Shown: in pieces, positions 41,147-50,123 of the stretch | How positions within the stretch are numbered: position 1 is the stretch's first letter | Layout: every line of letters starts with the position of its first letter | Source: Shewanella sp. Choline-02u-19 | Lineage (GTDB): Bacteria; Pseudomonadota; Gammaproteobacteria; Enterobacterales; Shewanellaceae | Assembly: GCF_002836205.1 (NCBI RefSeq) | Contig: NZ_PJBE01000013.1 | Span: 1,116,001 to 1,180,000 of the forward strand | Direction: 5' to 3' | Length of the DNA: 64,000 nt | Translations under genes and position numbers: made by a program | The notes under the pieces: generated by a model | Told to the model about the DNA's origin: nothing | The model's database searches: none | What the model saw: the letters and a program-made list of their open reading frames with translations, nothing else

Positions 41147-41948
41147 TCAAGCATTTATGCAGTATTCACGGCAAATTTTACTGCCTGAAGTGGGCGAACG
41201 CGGGCAAAGCATCTTTAGTCAATCTCATGTACTCATTGTGGGGGTGGGCGGTTTAGGCAATTTGGCCGCGCAGTACTTGGCTGCCGCTGGCATTGGCCAG
41301 ATAACGCTCATTGATGGTGACATCATTGAGCGCTCCAATCTTCCTCGACAGTTGCTATTTACTGTTGAGGATTTAGGAGGCAACAAAGCCCATGTCGCAG
41401 CCAAAAAGCTAATGCGAACTTACAGTGATTGTCATTTCAATAGCTTTCAACGCTATTTGACGGCAGACAATGGGGTCGAGCTGTTTAATGCCAATCAGCC
41501 AAAATTCGATTTGGTGTTGGACTGCTCAGATAATTTTTCGGTTAGGCAAGTTGTCAATCAGCTGGCCGTTGAGCATAAGGTCACCTTGGTATCAGCGTCT
41601 GCGGCTAACTTTCAAGGTCAGCTACTGAGTGTGAACCAACAACAATGTCCTGATACTGGTTGTTATCACTGTTTATACCCAAGCGACATGAGCGTCAGTC
41701 AGAGTTGTCAAACGGTCGGCGTACTTGGGCCTATGGTGGGCACCTTGGCGTCAATGCAGGCATTAATGAGCTTGAATTTATTGCTTAGTCATAATGCAAA
41801 AGCGGATCACCAGATAGATGAGCTAAAGACTCAAGTCGATAGCAATCAGTTATTGGGGCAATTATACCGATTCGATGGCGCTAAATTTACTTGGCGGCAA
41901 GCAAAATTGGCACGGGACCCTGATTGTACGGTGTGCAGGGCGTCATGA
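41133..41948 (+). CDS. thiF: ThiF, sulfur-carrier-protein adenylyltransferase
   Basis: E1-like enzyme that adenylates the C-terminal Gly of ThiS. The Rossmann motif GVGGLGNLAAQYLAAAG, ERSNLPRQLLF (the Arg finger) and DCSDNFSVR are present. Zinc-binding CxxC pairs are CYHC near residue 180 and CTVC near the C-terminus. The 271-residue length is normal. It starts inside the 3' end of thiDE, so it is translationally coupled, and it lies just before thiS. Confidence 0.96.
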   Translation: MALSDQAFMQYSRQILLPEVGERGQSIFSQSHVLIVGVGGLGNLAAQYLAAAGIGQITLIDGDIIERSNLPRQLLFTVEDLGGNKAHVAAKKLMRTYSDCHFNSFQRYLTADNGVELFNANQPKFDLVLDCSDNFSVRQVVNQLAVEHKVTLVSASAANFQGQLLSVNQQQCPDTGCYHCLYPSDMSVSQSCQTVGVLGPMVGTLASMQALMSLNLLLSHNAKADHQIDELKTQVDSNQLLGQLYRFDGAKFTWRQAKLARDPDCTVCRAS

Positions 41949-41997
41949 GTCTCAAACCGTGAGCAATCTAAAGATTAGAGATCTAGGAGATAGACAG

Positions 41998-42201
41998 ATG
42001 ATCAGCATTGTACTCAATGATGAAGTTGTAACCGTTTCAATTGGAACGTCACTTGTTAAGGTATTGGAGCATCAAACCATTGCACTCGATGCGGTGGCGT
42101 TAGCGCTAAATTCTGAAGTCGTACCGAGAAGCCGTTGGCCGCATATTGTGTGTCAGCAGGATGATCAGTTAGAAGTGTTTTCAGTCGTTGCAGGAGGTTA
42201 A
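41998..42201 (+). CDS. thiS: ThiS sulfur carrier protein
   Basis: A 67-residue ubiquitin-like protein ending in VVAGG; the terminal Gly carries the thiocarboxylate sulfur for thiazole formation. MISIVLNDEVV, ALALNSEVVPRSRW and the end match the family. The frame is open further upstream to 41875, but that part overlaps thiF in another frame; ATG 41998 has AGGAGA 7 bases upstream and gives the normal size. It sits between its activating enzyme ThiF and its acceptor ThiG. Confidence 0.96.
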   Translation: MISIVLNDEVVTVSIGTSLVKVLEHQTIALDAVALALNSEVVPRSRWPHIVCQQDDQLEVFSVVAGG

Positions 42202-42202
42202 T

Positions 42203-42967
42203 GTGTTAAGAATTGGTGATACAGAGTTTAGTTCACGATTGTTTACTGGAACGGGTAAGTTCTCTCATGCAAGTGACATGCTTGCAGCCGTTAGTGCATC
42301 GCAGTCGCAACTGGTAACGTTGGCGGTTAAACGTCTCGATTTGAAGACAGGTAGCGATAATATATTAAAACCCTTGCAAGACAGTGGGGTAAAACTGCTG
42401 CCTAATACAGCGGGCGCTCGTAATGCCAAAGAGGCCATTTTTGCGGCGCATTTATCCCGTGAAATGTTAGGCACTCACTGGATCAAACTTGAGATCCATC
42501 CAGATCCAAAATATTTGATGCCAGATCCCATCGAAACCTTAGCTGCGGCGCGTATTTTATGCGAGCAAGGCTATGTGGTATTACCTTATGTGCATGCCGA
42601 TCCTGTCTTATGTCGACGTTTAGAAGAGGTGGGCTGCGCTGCTGTGATGCCACTTGGCAGTCCTATTGGTTCAAATCAAGGCTTAGCCACAGAGCCATTT
42701 CTTAAAATGATTATTGAGCAGTCTAATGTGCCAGTGGTGATTGATGCAGGAATTGGCGCGCCGTCGCAAGCGACAAGAGCGATGGAACTGGGCGCGGACG
42801 CCGTATTGGTTAACACCGCAATTGCCAGTAGTGCCGATCCTGTTGCCATGAGCCGCTGTTTTGCTCAGGCAGTAGAGACTGGCAGAACGGCTTATTTGGC
42901 TGGGCTTGGTCGTGAGAGTAAGCATGCAAATAGCACTAGCCCCCTCACAGGTTTTTTAAATGTTTAA
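42203..42967 (+). CDS. thiG: Thiazole synthase ThiG
   Basis: TIM-barrel enzyme that builds the thiazole phosphate from DXP, dehydroglycine and ThiS-thiocarboxylate. The Schiff-base Lys lies in LAVKRLDLK near residue 50; NTAGARNAKEAIFAA, MPLGSPIGSNQGL, VIDAGIGAPSQA and ELGADAVLVNTAIA are the other signature blocks. Start is GTG 42203, with AGGAGG 5 bases upstream, one base after the thiS stop codon; the earlier TTG at 42188 is not needed. It partners with ThiH, encoded next. Confidence 0.97.
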   Translation: MLRIGDTEFSSRLFTGTGKFSHASDMLAAVSASQSQLVTLAVKRLDLKTGSDNILKPLQDSGVKLLPNTAGARNAKEAIFAAHLSREMLGTHWIKLEIHPDPKYLMPDPIETLAAARILCEQGYVVLPYVHADPVLCRRLEEVGCAAVMPLGSPIGSNQGLATEPFLKMIIEQSNVPVVIDAGIGAPSQATRAMELGADAVLVNTAIASSADPVAMSRCFAQAVETGRTAYLAGLGRESKHANSTSPLTGFLNV

Positions 42968-43003
42968 TGCTATCTGGCCTGAGCATAATCAAAAGGCGAT
43001 TTT

Positions 43004-44110
43004 ATGAGCTTTGTCGATGAATTTAAAAAGTTGTCCCGCAGTGAGCTACAAATGTCGCTATATTCGACGACGAAGCAAGAGGTTGAACGCGCGTTACAAA
43101 GCCCGGCTGGCGATCTCAATAGTTTGCTCGCATTGCTGTCACCTGCTGCTGAACATTATCTTGAAGAGATGGCGCAGCGCTCTGCTGCGCTGACTCGGCA
43201 GCGTTTTGGTGCCAGTCTCGGGATGTATATCCCGCTGTATCTTTCAAATCTATGCGCTAACGAATGTGATTACTGTGGTTTTACCATGAGTAATAAGCTT
43301 AAACGCAAAACGCTATCGGAAACTGAACTGCTTAAAGAGATGTCTTTAGTCAAACAGATGGGTTACGACGCGATTCTTTTAGTGTCGGGTGAGCACGACA
43401 CTAAAGTTGGTTTACCCTATTTTAAGCAGATGTTGCCGCTGGTAAAGCAGCATTTTAGCCATGTTGCCATGGAAGTTCAGCCGTTGGATAAGAGCGACTA
43501 CGAGTCGTTGATAGAAGATGGTCTAGATGCTGTTATGCTCTATCAAGAAACCTATAATCCCGTGACGTATGCTAAGCACCACACGCGTGGTAAAAAGAAA
43601 GACTTTAGTCATCGTTTAGAATCACCAGAACGAGTAGCGCAAGCAGGGGTTGATAAGATAGGTTTAGGCGTATTACTGGGCCTTGATGATTGGCGTTTGG
43701 ATGCATTGTTGATGGGACATCATCTGGCTTATTTGGAGAAGCATTACTGGCGCAGTCGTTATAGTATTTCTCTGCCACGCTTAAGACCTTGTACTGGTGG
43801 CGTTTCACCTAAAGTTGAGTTAACGGATGCAGGCTTAGTGCAAATGATCTGTGCGTTCAGATTATTTAATCAGCAACTTGAAATAAGCTTATCTACCCGT
43901 GAAACCCCCGCGCTGAGAGATAATCTATTTGCATTGGGTGTGACTAATGTGAGCGCCGGCAGTTCAACACAACCTGGCGGTTACGATGAGCCAAATTCGC
44001 AGTTAGATCAATTTGAGATCAGTGATGATCGTAGCCCACAACAAGTGGCTGCTGCAATGAATGCGCGAGGCTTCAATCCGGTGTGGAAAGATTGGGAAAT
44101 GGGCTGGTAA
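43004..44110 (+). CDS. thiH: ThiH, tyrosine lyase (dehydroglycine synthase)
   Basis: Radical SAM enzyme that cleaves tyrosine to p-cresol and dehydroglycine for the thiazole. The cluster motif CANECDYC gives Cys84, Cys88 and Cys91. GEHDTKVGLPYF, QPLDKSDYESL and the C-terminal SAGSSTQPGGY are ThiH blocks. The 368-residue length is normal. The use of ThiH and absence of thiO indicates the anaerobic-type glycine-imine route. Last gene of the operon; no clear terminator is seen after it. Confidence 0.97.
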   Translation: MSFVDEFKKLSRSELQMSLYSTTKQEVERALQSPAGDLNSLLALLSPAAEHYLEEMAQRSAALTRQRFGASLGMYIPLYLSNLCANECDYCGFTMSNKLKRKTLSETELLKEMSLVKQMGYDAILLVSGEHDTKVGLPYFKQMLPLVKQHFSHVAMEVQPLDKSDYESLIEDGLDAVMLYQETYNPVTYAKHHTRGKKKDFSHRLESPERVAQAGVDKIGLGVLLGLDDWRLDALLMGHHLAYLEKHYWRSRYSISLPRLRPCTGGVSPKVELTDAGLVQMICAFRLFNQQLEISLSTRETPALRDNLFALGVTNVSAGSSTQPGGYDEPNSQLDQFEISDDRSPQQVAAAMNARGFNPVWKDWEMGW

Positions 44111-44382
44111 AGAGGCATTTATTAGTGTTTTTTATGCGAGTATTGAGGGGGGGAGTAGCTTTTTAAACACTAGGCTGCAAAGTTTATCCCTCTTATTGGC
44201 ATCGAAAGTAGGGTATTGCCAATTAATTGATAAATTGGGTCATTGGTTTAGCGCAATGTACCGATTCAATACGAGTTGATTTAGGCATGGCTAAAGACAA
44301 TTTTTTTGCGCAACTGCTGCATGATAAAAAACACCGAATACGCTTTATACAGCTTGCCAGTCAATAAGTTAACTCACTAAGC

Positions 44383-44748
44383 TCATTTAAGATGTGTTTT
44401 TAATTTGTTGTATACATCATCAGGATTAATAGGCTTAAAAATGTAGTCTTGGGCACCTAATCTTAGGGCCAAATCTTCATCTGAACCTTCATTTAAACCG
44501 CTAATTATGATCACGGGAATTAAATTTGTTAAGTTATTGCTCTTTAGATCTTTGAGCACTTGATAGCCATTTTTTTCTGGCATCATGATATCAAGGAAAA
44601 TACAGTTGGGTTGTAAATTACTAGCAAGATCAATTGCGTGTATGCCTGAATTAATTGTAATGACATGATAGTCATCACCTAATACTGATAGCAGCAGGCT
44701 TGAGCAAATGGGGTCATCATCAACAATGAGTATTTTAGGTTTATCCAT
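44383..44748 (-). CDS. Stand-alone response-regulator receiver (CheY-like)
   Basis: A 121-residue single REC domain. The phospho-acceptor is Asp53 in FLDIMMP; the acidic pocket is Asp10-Asp12 in VDDDP, the switch residue Ser83 in IISG, and Lys105 in FKP. There is no output domain, so it acts through protein contact, as CheY or as a relay to a kinase. No histidine kinase is adjacent. Monocistronic, leftward, with an unremarkable promoter region. Confidence 0.92.
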   Translation of the reverse strand: MDKPKILIVDDDPICSSLLLSVLGDDYHVITINSGIHAIDLASNLQPNCIFLDIMMPEKNGYQVLKDLKSNNLTNLIPVIIISGLNEGSDEDLALRLGAQDYIFKPINPDDVYNKLKTHLK

Positions 44749-44983
44749 ATAAATAGTTTCCTCTTCCTAGTCTAATTAATTTTTTAACCTTACCGTATCA
44801 TTTAAAAACAATAGTGGCTATTTTAAACCCATCTTCACCTCACTTTCTATAGAGAGTATAGATTGCTCATATCTGTGAGTAAAAATATTCATCACTTGAA
44901 AGACACTTCCGTTGAAGCTGACAATAAAAGATTACGCTATAAACCTTGAACTAAAGCTGAATAACGTCACTGATAACGGTTAT
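44749..44983. other. Intergenic region upstream of the receiver gene
   Basis: Nothing recognised; should hold the receiver-gene promoter. Confidence 0.35.
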
Positions 44984-45172
44984 TTAGAAGTGGCGGTGTG
45001 ACTGGTCATTGAGTTCGGTGAGAAAGGCGTTGTAGCGATCATGCAAAGTATAATCTTTTGCTAGCTTTGACGTTAAATCTAAACCTTGCTAAATAGCGAA
45101 GCCATTGAAGCCGTCAGTAATGCACTTTAATGATGGGTTAGTCAGCGTTATCTTTACATAAATGCTGTACAT
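44984..45172 (-). pseudogene. Small gene interrupted by an in-frame stop
   Basis: On the minus strand ATG 45172 opens MYSIYVKITLTNPSLK and CITDGFNGFAI, then TAG at 45091-45089, and the same frame continues QGLDLTSKLAKDYTLHDRY and NAFLTELNDQSHRHF to TAA at 44986-44984. The second half reads like ordinary protein sequence, so a 62-residue protein with one nonsense change seems likely. I recognise no family. No Shine-Dalgarno is visible. It could also be chance, as the open parts are short. Confidence 0.35.
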
Positions 45173-45224
45173 TTTTAGTACGTTACTTGATAATCTAAAC
45201 ATTGACTAACAAGTGAGACACGTT

Positions 45225-45473
45225 ATGCAAATACCTCCCAGTATTATTTCAGGGCACAATGGTTTTCAAAGCGCACAGTCTGATTTAACCCAAGCAACGG
45301 TTGATGTGGCAAGTTCAAGTCAATCGGTGTCTTCAACTACGACAGTCGACAGCAGTGATAGTCAATCGGCGTTAATAAGTGCTACGCAAGCCGTAAGTCA
45401 CGCTCAAGCATCAGCCGAGGTTATTGAGGCCTCATCTGAGACCATCGGAACTTTGATTAATATTGAAGTGTAG
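45225..45473 (+). CDS. Small hypothetical Ser/Thr/Ala-rich protein
   Basis: An 82-residue protein starting at ATG 45225 (an in-frame GTG at 45213 is possible). It begins MQIPPSIISGHNGFQSAQ and then consists of Ser, Thr, Ala, Gln and Val in a helix-prone pattern (SQSALISATQAVSHAQASAEV). It has no signal peptide, membrane segment or Cys. I do not know its function. A strong terminator follows directly, which supports it being a real transcription unit. Confidence 0.55.
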   Translation: MQIPPSIISGHNGFQSAQSDLTQATVDVASSSQSVSSTTTVDSSDSQSALISATQAVSHAQASAEVIEASSETIGTLINIEV

Positions 45474-45480
45474 AAAGCAT

Positions 45481-45507
45481 AAAAAACGCTCTTTCGAGCG
45501 TTTTTTT
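45481..45507. terminator. Bidirectional intrinsic terminator
   Basis: AAAAACGCTC and GAGCGTTTTT with loop TTTC, T-runs on both strands; shared by the small rightward gene and the leftward LysR gene. Confidence 0.92.
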
Positions 45508-45512
45508 AATTT

Positions 45513-46412
45513 TCAAATAGTATCGATTAAATGATGTTTTTTTATCAATGACTCGATTAACTCGCTCGCGGGCCCTTGTTTATCTCTATTAGGGATAACC
45601 AAACTTAGCGTTGCTTTGCGTTTAGATGAACCTTTCAAGTGGAGCTTTTTCAGCTCTCCATTTTCAATAAGAGACTGCACCACATCCTCTGGCAGCCAGC
45701 AAAACCCCATCCTTTTTTTTAAAATAACAATGGCTTCGTGAAAGTTTGTTACCGTCCAACGCTGCTCAGCTTTGAGCCAACCCAAGTCAGTATTGGGGCT
45801 TAGCGCGGTGTCTTTGATGACAATTTGCAGGTGCTGAGCAAGCGTTTCATCTTCTTCAATCACATCGTACTGAGCCAGTGGGTGCTCAGGATGACACACG
45901 AGATTAAAGTTAATATCAATTAAAGGCTCAGCCAAATGTCCTTTAGGGGGAGGGCCACCACAGATGGCAATATCCACAGCCTCATCGATAATAAGTTCGG
46001 ACGTACCGGTTAATACCGTATCGATGACTGTAATGCGTGTGCCGCGACTAAGAGGATAGAATTGACTGAGTACATCAACAAGATCATCCATAGGATAGAT
46101 AATTTCACGTGCTATCGTCAGTGTCGGTTCCCAACCGGTTTCTAAATTATTGGCCAGCAGCTCCAACTCATTCACCGATTGTGTAATATGGCGCGACCGG
46201 CGTAGCAGTACTTCGCCACACTCGGTGAGGTAGGCTTTACGGCCTTTAACTTCAAGCAGTTGAACGCCGAGTTGAAATTGCAGCTTAGCAACGGCGTGAT
46301 TGAGTGAAGACTGACTCTTGTTCAGTTTTTCCGCAGCTTGGGCGTAGCCACCGTAATCGACAACCGCTTGTATAATACGCCACTGCTCTAATGTAGATTT
46401 TGCTCTATCCAT
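45513..46412 (-). CDS. LysR-family transcriptional regulator
   Basis: A 299-residue regulator. The N-terminal winged helix-turn-helix is clear: WRIIQAVVDYGGYAQAAEKL, then NKSQSSLNHAVAKLQFQLGVQLLE. Residues about 90-295 form the periplasmic-binding-protein-like effector domain (LTIAREIIYP, ELIIDEAVDIAICGGPP). It begins only three bases after the preceding DUF3541-like gene and on the same strand, so it appears to be the last gene of a long operon, unusual for LysR regulators, which are more often divergent. Its targets are not apparent from the sequence. Confidence 0.92.
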   Translation of the reverse strand: MDRAKSTLEQWRIIQAVVDYGGYAQAAEKLNKSQSSLNHAVAKLQFQLGVQLLEVKGRKAYLTECGEVLLRRSRHITQSVNELELLANNLETGWEPTLTIAREIIYPMDDLVDVLSQFYPLSRGTRITVIDTVLTGTSELIIDEAVDIAICGGPPPKGHLAEPLIDINFNLVCHPEHPLAQYDVIEEDETLAQHLQIVIKDTALSPNTDLGWLKAEQRWTVTNFHEAIVILKKRMGFCWLPEDVVQSLIENGELKKLHLKGSSKRKATLSLVIPNRDKQGPASELIESLIKKHHLIDTI

Positions 46413-46415
46413 TTT

Positions 46416-47516
46416 TTAGCGTTCACTATTTGTTTGTTGTTTAGACTGAACCTGCTTTGGCAAGTATTTTTTGGTTGCTTTTAGTTCAGACAAATAGGGG
46501 CCTTTATGCAGTTTTTCTGGCCAATCAAGCAGCATCATTGCTAACACATTACGATGCTCACCCATCGCCAGATCTGGATTGCCACGAGGCGAAGTGATCA
46601 TCTGCTCTTGTTGATTGAAAGCCTTGATTATATGCTGTTGAGTTTTGGCGACAACGGGGTTATGGGGTTGTCCTGCAAGTAGGAAGCTGATGCCAACCTC
46701 TGCAATAATATCATCAGTAGCGTCTTCAAGGATCCGGTCAATATTTTTCTCAAAATGATCTAAAATCCAAGCAAACTCTTTTGCATCAACATCATGCTGA
46801 TAATATTCGCTAGCGGCGAAAATGAAATGGGTCATACCGTAGAGCTTATTCCGATACTGCTTTTTATCGAGCTGTTGATCTTGGCTATCAGGGTAGACAC
46901 CAATGAATGCACTTTTATAGTCCGCTAAATAATCCCCAACACCAATCTGCTTTGCCCAATAGACATAGTTAATGAGTTGAGCAGCCCATGTTTCTATCAT
47001 GGCTTTGTCAGTGAGTCCGGTTTTTAGATCGGCTTTTTTCAAGGTAGTGATCAATTGTTCATGGCATGGGCCAGTGAGACCAAATTCATCAATGCGGCTT
47101 GAGTAGCGTAACAATACGTCGGTGTAGAAGATAAATTCTGGAAAAGGCTTTAAGGCTTTTTTACGCGCCTTAGCTCTCGGCCCTTTACCCAAAACTGAGA
47201 TGGCTTTGGTTGCTTCGTTGCTGATGAAGTCTTTTTTATCAAGATTACAAGCGTAGAAGGCTTGGGCTTCTGTTACCGCATATAGGTCAACCAATGCTGC
47301 ATTGGCATATCGACTGTCACCGGTCATTCTATATTGTCTAATGCCATAGTGGCCTTGAACTCGCGGAGGTAGCTCAAATAGATGCGTTTCAAGATTAGCT
47401 TTAATTCCTTGATAGACTTCACTTTTAGCCGCTTCAGTGACCAAAGGGGCTGATGCGAAACTACTGGCGCAAAAAAGTGCAGCGGCTAGGGTACTTATTC
47501 GGAGTATCGAAGGCAT
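46416..47516 (-). CDS. Secreted DUF3541-like protein
   Basis: A 366-residue protein with a signal peptide (ISTLAAALFCASSFA-SA, cleavage near residue 23). The mature part is helical, with the family-like block NLETHLFELPPRVQGHYGIRQYRMTGD followed by YANAALVDLYAV; this looks like the DUF3541 family, assigned from memory. Later parts contain YGMTHFIFAASEYYQHDVDAKEF and ADLIAEVGISF-type helices resembling TPR-like or terpenoid-cyclase-like helical repeats. No catalytic motif stands out. It overlaps the upstream pseudo-peptidase gene by 56 bases, so both are certainly co-transcribed. Location should be the periplasm. Confidence 0.72.
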   Translation of the reverse strand: MPSILRISTLAAALFCASSFASAPLVTEAAKSEVYQGIKANLETHLFELPPRVQGHYGIRQYRMTGDSRYANAALVDLYAVTEAQAFYACNLDKKDFISNEATKAISVLGKGPRAKARKKALKPFPEFIFYTDVLLRYSSRIDEFGLTGPCHEQLITTLKKADLKTGLTDKAMIETWAAQLINYVYWAKQIGVGDYLADYKSAFIGVYPDSQDQQLDKKQYRNKLYGMTHFIFAASEYYQHDVDAKEFAWILDHFEKNIDRILEDATDDIIAEVGISFLLAGQPHNPVVAKTQQHIIKAFNQQEQMITSPRGNPDLAMGEHRNVLAMMLLDWPEKLHKGPYLSELKATKKYLPKQVQSKQQTNSER

Positions 47517-49185
47517 ATTGAATCCTTTTTATAAGTGGAACAGCGGTAATCGGCGATCCCAATAGCTCTTGAAGGATTACTTCAATACTGTCGGAAGGTT
47601 CATTCACCACCAAAGTGTCAAAAATAACGGCTTGATTTTGGCAGCCCTTGGTCGATTGATAGATATAATTTGCGACGTTTTGTTGCCATAATTTTTGATA
47701 ATAAAGCGGACCTTCGTAAACAATAGCACTAAAGGTAAAGGGCGCATCTTCTATTTTATCCCAGTATTTTTCGAAGCTTAGTGAAAACTGCTTATTAAGG
47801 TCGAACTGCGGTGAGCTTGAGTCTGCTCGGTATAAGTCCAGTGCGACTTTAGAGCGAAACAGCGAAAGTTGCTCTGAATAGAGTTGCAGTATGGCTTCTC
47901 GAGAACCTTGTTTAGGGGCTTTAAGTAGTTTATCTAATAACCAATACTCTATCCACAATGCATCGATATTATTACTATCTGCCGTTTCACCTAAGGTGTT
48001 GAGCAAATAAAATTGATGACCTTTACTCAGTTTTTTTATTGCCGCTGCAACGGCTTTAACGGCGTGCCTTTGTTGTTGGTATCGCGTTAGTTTTATTGGT
48101 AATGACAGTTCAATTTGACCGAACTGGTGTCCAACAACAAGTTGTCGAATTGGTTTGACGGCGATCTTCTTATTTTCAGTTAAATAAATATCACCGAGTA
48201 GTCGCTGCTTATGCCATACACGAATCGATTTTTCATTTATCCACTCAAAACGTATGGCTAACACTTCAAGTTCTTTAGCCACCAAAGTGAGCCATTTGCC
48301 CGAATCCATTGCGGTGACCGGAGAAGAAGGGGCAGACGCAAGCGCCCGACCAAGGTTCCATGGTGCTATGTTGATGTTCTTGGTTTGAGACAGCAAAAAT
48401 TGCTCAACTATCTCTGAAGATGACAACATTTGTTGATGTAATTTGAATTGACTGTAATCAGTAAAACCTGACTGTCGCGCTTGTTGAGACCTTAAGTCTT
48501 TAATGGTGTCTAATGCGGTTTTATTTTTAGTTGATGCTCGTGATTGATAGGCTTGCCAAACACGCTTTCGACACAGCTCATCAGGCTGCCTAATCAAATA
48601 ACTGGCTAATGAACCGTTGAAATTATTTTCTGTTTCATCGGCAGTGTTATGGGAAAGCTCACAGGTTTTATCTTGAATATTCAAGCTTAATGCTTGCGAG
48701 CTCACTTCCTGCTTAAACGCAGCTTGTGCAGTATGCAGTTGTGCTTTGTATCTGGGGGATTGACTGCTCTTTGATAACTGATTGATACGTTTTAGCAGGG
48801 CCGTGATTTGCTGACTATCGTTATTGGCAAAGCTAAATTGTAAAGTTTGAAACGGTGAGGAATCTAAAAAAAGTGCCAGTTCATCAGCGAGGTATAGCTG
48901 GCATTGGAGTACGAGTTCTCTATCAGAATAAGAGAGCGGATATTGACGATAATACTTAATTCGATCGTTAATATTGAAAAAGCCAATAAGCTGTCGTTCA
49001 AGTTTAATGGCATTGGTATTACTGTCTAAGGTGGGGTCAATAGCATGAGTTGGAAAACGATAGCGCAGGCATTGCTCAACCAATAGTGGAATAGGCGACA
49101 CGGCAGCACAGGCTGCCGTGTGGACCATACTTGTTAGCATAATAACTAATCCAACAAGGTTTACTTTGAATCTAGCGGTTAGCAC
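47461..49185 (-). CDS. Secreted M3-peptidase-like protein lacking the zinc site
   Basis: About 574 residues from GTG 49185; this start overlaps the ATP-grasp stop by 14 bases and gives a signal peptide (TARFKVNLVGLVIMLTSMV then HTAACA). The frame is open further up, but that would run deep into the ATP-grasp gene. Layout recalls M3 oligopeptidases: DLRSQQARQSGFTDYSQFKL (compare LR-KAR-LGY-NYAEYSL), IRVWHKQRLLGDIYLT, and a C-terminal FTFSAIVYEGPLYYQKLW. Where M3 enzymes have HEFGH, this protein reads AIKKLSKGHQFY, and the later Glu ligand region reads DALWIEYWLL. So the zinc site is lost and it is probably a non-catalytic binding protein. Family call is by eye. Confidence 0.6.
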   Translation of the reverse strand: MLTARFKVNLVGLVIMLTSMVHTAACAAVSPIPLLVEQCLRYRFPTHAIDPTLDSNTNAIKLERQLIGFFNINDRIKYYRQYPLSYSDRELVLQCQLYLADELALFLDSSPFQTLQFSFANNDSQQITALLKRINQLSKSSQSPRYKAQLHTAQAAFKQEVSSQALSLNIQDKTCELSHNTADETENNFNGSLASYLIRQPDELCRKRVWQAYQSRASTKNKTALDTIKDLRSQQARQSGFTDYSQFKLHQQMLSSSEIVEQFLLSQTKNINIAPWNLGRALASAPSSPVTAMDSGKWLTLVAKELEVLAIRFEWINEKSIRVWHKQRLLGDIYLTENKKIAVKPIRQLVVGHQFGQIELSLPIKLTRYQQQRHAVKAVAAAIKKLSKGHQFYLLNTLGETADSNNIDALWIEYWLLDKLLKAPKQGSREAILQLYSEQLSLFRSKVALDLYRADSSSPQFDLNKQFSLSFEKYWDKIEDAPFTFSAIVYEGPLYYQKLWQQNVANYIYQSTKGCQNQAVIFDTLVVNEPSDSIEVILQELLGSPITAVPLIKRIQYAFDTPNKYPSRCTFLRQ

Positions 49186-50122
49186 TAAAGTGTATCTTGG
49201 CGTAAGCCACACGTTCTTCAACCGACATGTTGTGGTTTGGCATCTGCTCAACATGACGCAAGTTTGCCAAGATCCCACAGCCATTTGCAATTTGAATCGC
49301 AAGGCCCGGACGCGCATTTAGCTCTAGTAATAAAGGACCTTTATACTTATCGAGCACCATATCGGTACCCAAATAGCCGAGCTCAGACATTTCATAGGCT
49401 TTAGAGGCGGTATGCAGCAGCATATCCCAGTGCGGCACCTGAATGTCAGTTAGCTTCTTTTGGGTATCTGGATGCAAGTCAATAGGTTTATCAAACTGGA
49501 CGGCATGCAGCCCTTTGCCTGTTGCAATATCAACTCCAACACCCACTGCACCTTGGTGTAGATTCGCTTTACCGTCTGATGCTGCCGTTGATAGGCGTAT
49601 CATCCCCATAATCGGGAAGCCTTTAAACACGATTAAACGGATATCTGGCACGCCTTCATAGGAGTAGCCATCGAACACCGGATCAAACTGGATTAAGCCT
49701 TCAACAATCGCGACATCGGGATTACCGCCTAATGAGAACAGTCCACTGAGCACATTTGATACATGGCGATAAACTTCAGAAGGCGTAACCTCCTGACCGT
49801 TTGGCTTGTAATAGCGACCATTCTCGACTTTAGTGACCACGAGGATCCCTTTGCCGCCAGAGCCTTTTGATGGCTTAATGACAAAACCAACTGTGTCATT
49901 AACCATTGCCGGAATATCGTTAATTCCGTGTTGCTCGGAGACAGTACCAATAAGATCAGGTACGGCAATATTATTAGCAAGGGCGAGTTGCTTTGTGGTT
50001 AGCTTGTCATCGACTCGTTTGTAGTACTTACGCGGGTTATAACGACCAATATAGTCGATATTACGCTTGTTCATACCCAAAACACCGCCACGCTTTAAAG
50101 CAGAGGGGTTAGCGAGAAACAT
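49172..50122 (-). CDS. RimK-like ATP-grasp ligase (alpha-L-glutamate ligase-like)
   Basis: A 316-residue cytoplasmic ATP-grasp enzyme. The ATP-binding lysine and Gly-rich loop are in FVIKPSKGSGGKGILVV, and the metal-binding end is LLLELNARPGLAIQIAN (Glu and Asn ligands). It is related to RimK, which adds Glu residues to ribosomal protein S6, but belongs to the membrane-associated subset always found with a 7TM inactive transglutaminase and a retropepsin-like protein, as here. It should form an amide or peptide bond on an unknown acceptor. It starts one base after the 7TM gene stop, and the next gene overlaps its end. Confidence 0.9.
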   Translation of the reverse strand: MFLANPSALKRGGVLGMNKRNIDYIGRYNPRKYYKRVDDKLTTKQLALANNIAVPDLIGTVSEQHGINDIPAMVNDTVGFVIKPSKGSGGKGILVVTKVENGRYYKPNGQEVTPSEVYRHVSNVLSGLFSLGGNPDVAIVEGLIQFDPVFDGYSYEGVPDIRLIVFKGFPIMGMIRLSTAASDGKANLHQGAVGVGVDIATGKGLHAVQFDKPIDLHPDTQKKLTDIQVPHWDMLLHTASKAYEMSELGYLGTDMVLDKYKGPLLLELNARPGLAIQIANGCGILANLRHVEQMPNHNMSVEERVAYAKIHFSANR

Positions 50123-50123
50123 A

